Of a DNA stretch of 64,000 bases, positions 55,601 through 64,000 are shown piece by piece. A model generated the notes under the pieces. That model worked only from the letters and a program-made list of their open reading frames with translations, had not been told where the DNA came from and did not search any database. Both the position numbers and the translations under genes were made by a program. Each line of letters begins with the position of its first letter. Position 1 is the first letter of the stretch. This DNA is from Rosa chinensis (taxonomy: Eukaryota > Streptophyta > Magnoliopsida > Rosales > Rosaceae), in the NCBI RefSeq assembly GCF_002994745.2, contig NC_037092.1, positions 5,694,501 through 5,758,500 on the forward strand, given 5' to 3'.

Positions 55601-58264
55601 GCAGATTCAGACTAACACAATAACACATGTCAACTAACTAGAAGTGATAGTTCACCTTTGTTTCCCAAGTGATATACATCAAGGATAACTCGAAACATAT
55701 TTATCTTATTGTGGCTGATGATTGTTCAGATAGTCTTAGAGATATTAATGTATATATCTGATCAAGTTGTCCATGATTGATTGACAAATTAATATGAGCA
55801 TAGCAGAGAACTTCTGCACAATATATGTAGTAGCATCGAAATGTGGAAGTGTATTTTTGCATATATTTACAATATGCAAATGTGGTTAAGTTATATGATT
55901 GTTGTATTGAATGAATAAATGAAAAATAAAAGCCCTGCACATTGATTGTTTGGTAAGGATATTTGATATAGAGAAAAAGGGAATAGATGGAAAATAAAAG
56001 CTTTCCAGATTCTTTATTTACTAAGATGATGTATTACGAAATTTAGATTGGCCTGCAAGGGAAAAAGTATGGTTTATTTTTCTATCTAAAACAGGCTTTG
56101 AGATTCTTCTACACACACACACACATTTGTTTTGTCAACTCAATTCAAAAATTTAAGTACTTTTTTTTTTATTTCTAGGTTGAAGATATAAGATTGATAA
56201 TCCATAACTTGACAAAGTTCCTCCCACACAAAGATGTCCAGGTCAGAATCTATAAATTTGCTCTTTCTTTTGTCCATTCTATTCTTGGCATCTTTGTTCA
56301 TACTTTGGTTTATCTTTGTTATCTAGATCATTTCTTATTCACTTAATAAAAATAATTCAGTTGCCTGCAATTTTTTAACTAATTCACATTCCTTCTGCAT
56401 TTTTACACTGAATAGATTCAATTCACTTTCAGCATTAGTGTACTCCATATCCCCCCCTGCACACACGCACACGCACACGCACACACAACTTGATCATCCA
56501 CTTTTCAGTTTCAAATCATGCATCAATTGTCCTGACCCATTTGCATATATGTATGAGTTCACCAAGTACAAAGATCACTTGCAGATAAACGTTTGAATAA
56601 AAAAAAAGTCATTTTAAATTCTCATTTCTATTCTCTCTCTGTTTGGTTACTTTTGTCAGGCAACTCTTTTGTTGACAGTCTGGAACTTCTATCAAGGCAA
56701 ATAGCTACATAATGCAGAAGCAACAATGGTTTACATGCTGGAACTTCTGCCGGCATAAATTTAGCAAACCTGCAGGTTTTGATCATCTATTATTGTCTAG
56801 ACAAGCAATTACTCGCTTAAACAATCTCCATAATCTGTAAGAATAATGAGTTCCGCAGCAAAGTGCGGGCATCATTTCTAGTTGTATAAGATATTGTAAT
56901 TGGTTTTTGGTATGTTTATGTTTTTGTGTTAATTGATTGTTGCACAAGAAAGTATGCATCATGAAGTACAAGTAATATCTGATAGAATTTTTCATATATG
57001 TCATGATTAGTTTCATAATCTCATTACCATTCTGTTTTTCTTTTGCAGACCATATGCAAAAAAAAGTTTGATCCTAATTTTTTTCTGCCACTCCTTTATC
57101 TGTGCTTTCGTAGTATCTTCATCCATTGTTTTTCATTCAGGTAAATCAGCTAAAGCTTAGTTAAATGTTTTTTGTATTAAATTCACAATATCTATAGCAG
57201 TGGTGATGTTCAATTCTTAACTGTTAGTGTTTGATTATTCAGATTCTGGAAACAATAGAAATGTACATATCCTATATTCAAAGACTTTGTGTACAAGAAT
57301 GAGCGTCATCCTAAGCAATTGGAAATATTTCCTAGGCATGCTATTCCAGATGGTGAGAATGCATTTGATTGACCAAAAATATAATGCATTTCCTTTCCTA
57401 AATGATGAGAACATGTATAAATTCAGTATTTCATTGACCACATATATGAATATTTCTGTTGTTTCCTTGTTTCTAATCTCAGGTACATGATCCTAGCATT
57501 GACGGGTGAGAAAGGGTATAATGGAATTGCATGTAACTAGTGTTTTGCCTATGTTAGTCCAGTTTCTGTTCTGGCATGTGTATCCCTCAGTGAACTATTG
57601 ATCCATATGCAGTTGGAACTGCAGAAAGAGAGGAAAAAGCACCTACAGAAGCTTCCAAAGCTAGACTCCAATGAGGCCATGAGAGCAGCAAAGCTAGACT
57701 CCTTTAAGTAAATTTCTGGATGTATATTGTTAGGAGAGTAGTATTAGATGTACTCCTTTTGTGGATGAAAGATTACCTTTGCACAATCCATTTTGGTGCA
57801 TTATGTGGATTATAACAATTTCTTCTATATATTGATAGCTACTGTTAATTTGATCATTTTCGATTTCAGTTCCAACATATATAATGCATTGAATCATTCT
57901 ATTGGGACAACAATAACCACAAAAAATTGTCGTATGTGCACAATGTTCACAATGACCCCAAAATAAAAACTGTTGTGTGAATAAAAGTCACACAACGGTT
58001 ATAGAAAAAAAAAACGACTTCTGAATTGCCTTCACACGACAGTTTCTAAAGTTGCCCATTGTCTGAATAACACTCACACAACAGCTAATGCTGTCGACAG
58101 GCTGCCGGCATACTGCCGACATGCTGCACCCCATGCTGCCGAGCCCTTCACACGACGGTTCCCTACAATTGATCTTCATCAGACGGCGCCTCGATAGACG
58201 ACGCTTTATCTCCATATCAGACGACGGTTTTTAGCTGTCGTCTGATTCAATTTTTGTAGTAGTG
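52634..58264. mobile_element. CACTA (En/Spm) element, 5.6 kb, non-autonomous
   Basis: The ends are CACTACTACAAAAATTGAAT and its complement, with the 3-bp duplication ATT (52631-52633 and 58265-58267). Subterminal arrays of CAGACGAC/GTCGTCTG and CACACAACGG/ACACGACGG line both ends. I see no TNP2-type transposase. The interior has several short open blocks with splice-like borders: 53110-53337 (Ser/Pro-rich), about 54023-54112, 54200-54262, 54350-54445, 56185-56240 and 57612-57710 (KERKKHLQKLPKLDS). They look like a spliced transcription unit taken up by the element, but I cannot name it. Confidence 0.85.
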
Positions 58265-58649
58265 ATTTACAAAATGTCAATATACTAGAATATACTAATC
58301 ATATTAAATAGTAACCTTAATATAGTCAAAAAGTAGGATATTTCATGATTTTTGAGATTAAGGGTATTTTAGGGACTTTGAGTTGTGTATTTAGTAAAAT
58401 ATTAGAATAAGAAATTAAATAGGTGATGTATTAAGTATGAAGTGTGTATTAAGTAATTAGGAGTGTGTATTTAAAACTTCTCTAAAAGTTTATATAACTA
58501 AAAGGGTCTTTGACCCAAAGCACCAAAATAAGCAAAAATTATCTTACTTACCCCAGCAACAGTTTTTTCTTCTCGCCTACACAATTTAACAACAAATGAC
58601 TATTTTGACCTTAACACAATTAATGAATTACAGCTAAGCCACTCAACAT

Positions 58650-58762
<113 letters not shown>

Positions 58763-59259
58763 TCAGCTTCGGCGATCGACTCAGCCCTCGCTCTCTCCTC
58801 TAGCTCCGGCGCTCGACCCAAGCCATCTCCATCTCTCCTCCAGCTCCGGTAACGACGCAATAACTCGGAGACAGGAGGAATGGTGCTGTCTTCATTGCAA
58901 TTCAGCCTCGCTTTGGTGTCGATCGACCAATTGGGACCAGGTCGATCCCATCACAGCGAAGCAGAAGACCAATCGGAGATCCCGTCGCCGATTTGGTCAA
59001 AGGCGTTGTAAACAAAATGTCAATAAGCTCCAAAGCAAGGGTTTTGGGAGCGGAGAAGAGAAGCGCGAGGCGGGGATTGAGGGAGACCCAATCGGAGGTT
59101 AGAGAGTACCGCCACCTTTAAAATCCCTTCGAAATCGGACCTGGTAGGCGAGTTTGAAGCACCAGCTTTAACGTGGATGCCTAGATCAATTTCTGCGTGC
59201 CCGAATCCTTTTTTTTTTATAAGTAATGGGGCAAAAGGAAAGGAAAAAAAAAATTCGAG

Positions 59260-59462
59260 TGTCTATTGAGGGGCAATAGACGTTTTTAAATTGATAAAAT
59301 TTCTTCATTTTTTTTTCTTTAATCGAAGTTTTATTTGTCTAATTTTAGGAAGATTAGTTCCTATTCCGACTACTTAAAGTTCTATTGGGGGCAATAGACT
59401 ATTGGGGACAATAGGCTTCTATTGGGCGGCAATAGACGTCTATTGGGCGGCAATAGACATTT
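59260..59462. repeat. Palindromic TCTATTG...CAATAGA repeats
   Basis: Four to five copies of GTCTATTGGGCGGCAATAGA or close variants; each copy is a small inverted repeat with 4-6 bp in the loop. Confidence 0.8.
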
Positions 59463-59636
59463 CCGGCAACCTATGAAATCTCCGACGACCTCTCTGGGAA
59501 CCTCCAGCAAGGTTTTCAGAAAAGTCCTGTGAGCGGCAACCTGTGACCGGACCGGAATCTGGCAAAGTTGGAAGGAATTCGGTGACCGATGACCGGAATC
59601 AGAAGACTAGTGACGGGGCTCCGGCGAAGTCTCCTA

Positions 59637-59677
<41 letters not shown>

Positions 59678-59933
59678 AGTAACACATGGGTGAGAGTAAA
59701 ATGGTATTAAAAAAACAGGGAAAAAAAAAACTTTATGGGGTATTAGGGAAGACTTCCTTAGAGTGTTTTGAGTAAAGGGGAATTAAAAAAACTTAATGGG
59801 GTAAGTGGGAAAAAAATCTCTAGAAATGAGACAAATGGACAAAAACCCTAAATAAAAATAAGTGTTTGTCCAGTCTTCAAACTCAACCTCTTTTGTATAG
59901 GAGTTGATTTCAAACTCAACCTCTTGGTGCCAG

Positions 59934-61388
59934 GTTCTATTCATACCTCCTAATTTGCTCTTTGAACCTCCCATAATTTTTGTGAAATTTTAATTCCTAA
60001 CTTACCCCCATAATAAAATTAAAAAAGAAAAACAACCCACTAGATTAAAACCGAATAGGCACCGGCCATCAGATTTGGTTGAGCACTTGGGTGGCAGCTC
60101 ACCAAGCCAACTTAGATTAAAGTTTCATTGCTGCTTGATTCATAGTTGATATATGGTCTATTGGGTGTGATTCAACCAAACTGAGTGCAAAGAAATTCTA
60201 GAATTAGGGACTCGTGGTCATGGTTCTAAAAAACGGCCTAGGCGCTAGGCGTTGGGTCACCGTTCCGACTTTGGCCTAGGCGATTGTGTTAGGCGCGGGG
60301 CTTCTCGGCGGTCGCCTAAGCGGTCTAGGCGGAGGCTAGGCACTAGGCGCTGCTCCTCAAGCTTTGCAATATCGACGTGTTGTCGTGAAACGTGGCCAGA
60401 AAATGGATGGGTTAAGAAGAGATCGAGTCGGGGTTTGAATCTCCTCGATGAATCCGGCGCTGCAATAGAAGAAAAAGATCGAGTCTTAGCCCGATACCTG
60501 ACCCAAATCGTTCTGCTGCATGTGTAGGCGTGTAGCACCAGTAGGAGGCGTCCATGGAAGCCATCTGAGATGAGCTAATCCCTAATTTCACAAAGGGGGC
60601 CAAATTTGGCGAAGAGGCAAAAGAGTAAAAGGCTCTTGCTTTATGGAGTAATTGAATCCCGTAAAGCTAAATTAGAGGTTAGAAATCAAGAATGAATTGG
60701 GATTGAATGGGGTTGAGCTTTGTGAGCTTTTGAACTGCAGTGAAGCCAGAGAGAGATGAGAGAGACGAGAGAGAAAAAGAAGAAGAGAAGCAGAATGACG
60801 ATTTAGAATTGATTGTTAATGAATTATCAATGAATTGGTTATTATTTATTAATAATCAATATTGTTCTTTTATTAGCTCAATATTAATCAATGAAATAAA
60901 ATTGATTGCTAATAAATAATTAATAAATTATGATATTTTATAAAAAAAAAACTGCCTAGGCAGGAGGTGTTAGGCCCCAGACCACCGCCCGACTAGCGCC
61001 TAGTGTTTTTTAGAACCTTGCTCATGGTGCAGCACCTCGCCAAGAATCTACGTACCCAGATTAGAGTGTTATTTGCTCCTTGATAATATATAGTAGATGT
61101 TTTATTGAGTGCCATATTAGTATACAACGTCTGAGTTAATTGCAGTATTAAATGACGTGAGAAGATTATGAATCACTAAAGAAAATTATGAATGAAGGTA
61201 ATCATGTTTATAGCAACGCCTTGAGATGGAGGAGAAATAACTGTGGTATCTCTTCAATTTTGATTCTTCTTCTGAATTTTTATATACTTATTTCTTTATT
61301 CATTTTGTTCTAGGGCTAAAATGGAAATTCAATGTTTACAAAAATTAAAAGAGGTCTAAAAAGCAAATTTGTAGGTATGAATAGAATC
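59934..61388. mobile_element. MITE with about 50-bp inverted ends, split by a hAT MITE
   Basis: Left TTCTATTCATACCTCC then AATTTGCTCTTTG; right, on the complement, TTCTATTCATACCTAC then AAATTTGCTTTTTAG. Both continue into AATTTTTGT. The superfamily is uncertain because no clear duplication was found. Without the nested hAT it is about 0.65 kb. Confidence 0.6.
60219..61020. mobile_element. hAT MITE (802 bp)
   Basis: The ends are CATGGTTCTAAAAAACGG and, on the complement, CAAGGTTCTAAAAAACAC; both continue into GCCTAGGCGCTAGGC-type repeats. The 8-bp duplication has one mismatch: CTCGTGGT (60211-60218) and CTCATGGT (61021-61028). No transposase. Confidence 0.85.
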
Positions 61389-61960
61389 ATACTTTTCCAA
61401 AAAAAAAAAAAACATCTCTTGGTGTCAATGAGCTGTGGCATGTTGATTATGTAGATTAACGGATAACGTGGAGGTCACAAATTAAAATCTCATTTAATGA
61501 GAATAAAAAAATTTTCAATCCTTGTATCAAAATGAGTTGCTGTAAATATCTTACATGAGCCTTCCAAACAATTTAGGTTTTTGCCTCATCTTTGAATATG
61601 GCTCGATTTGTGTTAAAACATGATGATGCTCACACTTTTTGCATCCAAATTCACTTTTCTTAGATATTGTGTGAGTCATACAGGAACCGTTTTATATGTT
61701 CATTGAGTATTTTTCTTTTTAAAAATCTCATTTTCAAAGAAAGTAAGTTTTTACTCAGTCTTAATTCTTAAAATATGCTCGGAAATTACGCATCGATAAA
61801 GTTTGGGCTTGCCCAATTCCATCTTGGACCTCGAGACTTTTCTCACCCCCGTTAAGCCAGTTGAAATTGGACCAAGTGAAAAGTATTAGTAATGGCAAAT
61901 TGGTAATACTTGTACATGGATTTATGCCCACACAAATAGATGCCAAATTGGAAATAATCT
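61389..61960. other. Intergenic, nothing recognised
   Basis: AT-rich upstream region of the LEA gene without a recognised element. Confidence 0.45.
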
Positions 61961-61961
61961 G

Positions 61962-61967
61962 GCCGAC
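61962..61967 (+). promoter_or_regulatory. DRE/CRT core GCCGAC
   Basis: The core site bound by DREB/CBF factors, about 210 bp before the LEA start codon. One site only; chance occurrence cannot be excluded. Confidence 0.4.
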
Positions 61968-62038
61968 ATGTCCATAGGCTCTGCGGATCAAAACGTTTCA
62001 ATTTTCTTTTTTAACTTACTCTCCAGAAATAGACCAGG

Positions 62039-62047
62039 ACGCGTGTC
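62039..62047 (+). promoter_or_regulatory. CE3-like abscisic acid response element ACGCGTGTC
   Basis: Identical to the coupling element 3 core known from ABA-induced LEA/HVA genes, here about 45 bp upstream of the TATA box of a LEA gene. Confidence 0.5.
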
Positions 62048-62083
62048 AACCAACCACACGGCCACCTTGCCCAAGTTAAACTC

Positions 62084-62090
62084 TTTATAA
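62084..62090 (+). promoter_or_regulatory. TATA box of the LEA gene
   Basis: TTTATAA, 84 bp before the start codon, which leaves a 5' leader of about 50-60 nt. Confidence 0.55.
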
Positions 62091-62173
62091 CATGCAAAGG
62101 GTGATGAAAAAGAAAAAATATCTGCTCGAGAAACAAAAGAAAGTTACAGAGAAGTAACTTAGCAGTAGCAACA

Positions 62174-62746
62174 ATGGCAGCCAGCAATGTCATCTTCAAC
62201 ATCTCGAGGTCACCGTTAACTCAATCCCCGGCTTCACACTCTCTCAGTCCCTCTCTCAAAACCTCCAGGGTTTGCTTTACCTCCGCTTCCAAATTCTCCA
62301 AGGTAATTACTCTAGTTAGAGCCACTCCGGCTGAAGTTGAAAGTACCACATGCATTTCATTTTATATTGACGTCTAGCTCTCAAAATTTCAGAGTCGAAA
62401 TGCAGCGGAAATGAATAATGACTACTCAAGTTCCCGCCGGGCGTATGACGGAAAGGACTGGTGTACCAAAGCAAAGCCAACCATGGAAGAAGATGTCGAA
62501 GATGACAAGCCACTCTTGGAGAAAATTAAGGGGGCAGCGACGGACTACGCGGAAGAAACGATGGAGAACGTAAAAGGAGCATCGGAGACTATATCAGAGA
62601 CGACCAAGGAGTATGCAGATGATGCAAAGGAGAAGACAAACGAGGCAGCGGAGACTATAGCGGCCAAGGCGGAGGAGGGGACTAACAAGGTGGCGGAGCC
62701 GGAGACGACGGAGAGTGACAGTGAGAATGTCAAGGAGAGTCAGTGA
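62174..62746 (+). CDS. Small LEA-like protein with N-terminal transit peptide (two exons)
   Basis: Exon 1 is 62174-62302 and exon 2 is 62393-62746, with a GT...AG intron of 90 bp in phase 0; the product is 160 aa. Residues 1-43 are Ser/Thr-rich with few acids (MAASNVIFNISRSPL), typical of a plastid or mitochondrial transit peptide. After a short linker (KDWCTKAKP) the rest is hydrophilic, rich in Glu, Lys, Ala and Thr, with loose 11-residue repeats (ATDYAEETMEN, TKEYADDAKEK, AAETIAAKAEE), as in group 3 LEA proteins that form amphipathic helices on drying. Without splicing, the intron gives a stop soon after exon 1. A DRE core, a CE3 motif and a TATA box lie upstream and fit induction by cold, drought or ABA. 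Confidence 0.82.
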
Positions 62747-62769
62747 GAAGGTCAAGGAGACGGCAGAGA

Positions 62770-63084
62770 ATATATAATTTGAACTTGTGATCAACATATT
62801 TATACATATGGATACATAAGCTTAGCTGCTAGCGCTTACAGTTGAATAAGCAAAGTTAAAGCTTTTGGCTAATACTAGAATTACAAAGTTAAAGCAATCC
62901 TCTGAACTTTTTTTTTTTTTTTTGTGGAAATGATGATAAAGAAGATATTTCAATAGTCGTAAAGCTTACAAATTTCTACCAACTTTTTCGAATATATATC
63001 TTGCACAGTGGTGTTCACCTAGTTTTTGAGAGGGTGTTCACCTTGTTAGTTATTAACTAAAGAAACTATATTTAATCGGAAAAT
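62770..63084. other. LEA gene 3' flank
   Basis: AT-rich. Likely contains the polyadenylation site. Nothing else is seen. Confidence 0.4.
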
Positions 63085-63999
63085 GATTTGTGGCCTCAAT
63101 CATGTCACCTACACACATTACCAATTTGTCAAATCATGACATGTAATTTTTGAGAAAAAGACTATCTTATCCTTCCAAAATCTAATGAATTTAAGTTACT
63201 TTGGCTTTCCTCTAAACAAAAATTATTTTAGTTTTTTTATTTTTTCTTTTCATTACTCTCATGCTTAGATTTAAACAACAATTTTTTTTTCTTTAAGAAT
63301 AGAAAAAAATTCATGTAATTCAGTCAATAGATTTGCACATACACTCGATCAATAGATTTGCATAACACATGTATATGAATTCAACCTTTGTTGGGTTCCT
63401 GTAAATTTTAAAAATATAATGTGAAAAATACATATTCATATGATTATATATATTCTTATGTTTATTTTTTTTTTCTCTTTATGTAGCTAGAGTTTACACG
63501 TTATATTTTGAGTTTATTATTTTTTGTTTGTTTTTTCCCTTATATTTAGATTTGTAGAAGATAATTAATTACTAGAATTTTTTCTTACCTCTTAAGTTAG
63601 ACATATGTATTTTCTAAATTCAATTTAATAATGCTATTTTTTTTTGGATGAAATTAATCAATATTTGAAAAGAAAAGTTAATGCCTATTTCTTGACTGAT
63701 GCTATTTGAAAAGAAAAATTATAGAAAAGAATTTAATTAAATGAAGAAAAATATTTGTCAATGAATTTGTAGACATATCTCTTAAATTAATACATATTAA
63801 TTAATAGCTTATCTTTTTTTCCGTCACCTAATTTAATTCATTAATGTAATTGATTCATCCTCTAACATCTAAAAGGAAATTTAAAAGGGTAAAGTTGATA
63901 TTGCAATAGTATGATGTGGCAAGATTTATTATTTAGAATTGAAAATAAAATTTGAATTCGCTTACATGGCATGATATCTAGGATTTGAGGCCACAAATC
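63085..63999. mobile_element. Terminal-inverted-repeat element at the window edge
   Basis: GATTTGTGGCCTCAA at 63085-63099 is matched by its exact complement at 63985-63999. The interior is AT-rich and non-coding. The right flank lies outside the window, so the target duplication cannot be read. Confidence 0.6.
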
Positions 64000-64000
64000 T

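Overview
This is a 64-kb piece of a plant nuclear genome. Genes are few and contain introns, the DNA is AT-rich with long microsatellites, and almost every gap is filled by nested plant-type transposable elements (hAT, Mutator/MULE, CACTA, Helitron, LTR and poly(A) retroposons). The recognisable proteins (LEC2, an F-box/FBD protein, LEA, and fragments of D14, CONSTANS-like, casein kinase 1 and NECAP) are angiosperm-type. LEC2 and the F-box/FBD family point to a eudicot. I cannot fix the family or species from sequence alone.

Three genes look intact: an F-box/FBD/LRR gene (11080-12528, minus), a six-exon LEC2 B3 transcription factor gene (44323-46734, minus) and a small two-exon LEA gene (62174-62746, plus). 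The central result is a duplicated F-box + LEC2 block. Copy A (about 11-28 kb) keeps the F-box gene, but its LEC2 is a shattered pseudogene. Copy B (about 38-47 kb) keeps LEC2, but its F-box gene is a pseudogene cut by a solo LTR. The two copies have decayed reciprocally.

Layout. 0.2-2.6 kb: a hAT element with a broken transposase. 3.1-5.8 kb: a long solo LTR. 6.7-8.7 kb: a probable non-autonomous Helitron. 9.6-10.5 kb: a poly(A) retroposon. 11-12.5 kb: the F-box gene. 12.65-13.8 kb: a foldback element. 13.98-25.26 kb: a gag-only LTR element sitting in the LEC2 pseudogene. Its left LTR is split by a 7.8-kb MULE-like insertion, which itself holds a hAT element, a NECAP fragment, a minisatellite, a Pack-MULE with casein kinase 1 exons and a MULE-derived MITE. 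25.9-28.0 kb: another solo LTR in the LEC2 pseudogene. 28.16-37.54 kb: a hAT-type insertion holding a D14-bearing Pack-MULE, a poly(A) retroposon with a 3.1-kb solo LTR inside it, and a second hAT with a 0.52-kb satellite. 38.0-39.8 kb: the F-box pseudogene. 41.2-43.9 kb: a MULE-like element with a CONSTANS-like fragment. 44.3-46.7 kb: LEC2. 50.3-51.1 kb: a second copy of the MITE. 51.7-52.6 kb: a third poly(A) retroposon. 52.6-58.3 kb: a CACTA element. 58.5-61.4 kb: a MULE and a MITE containing a hAT MITE. 62.2-62.7 kb: the LEA gene. 63.1-64.0 kb: a terminal-inverted-repeat element at the window edge.

Most insertions were bounded by reading target-site duplications (TSDs) and terminal repeats directly, so the relative order of many insertions can be stated. 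Family names rest on motif recognition without database searches.
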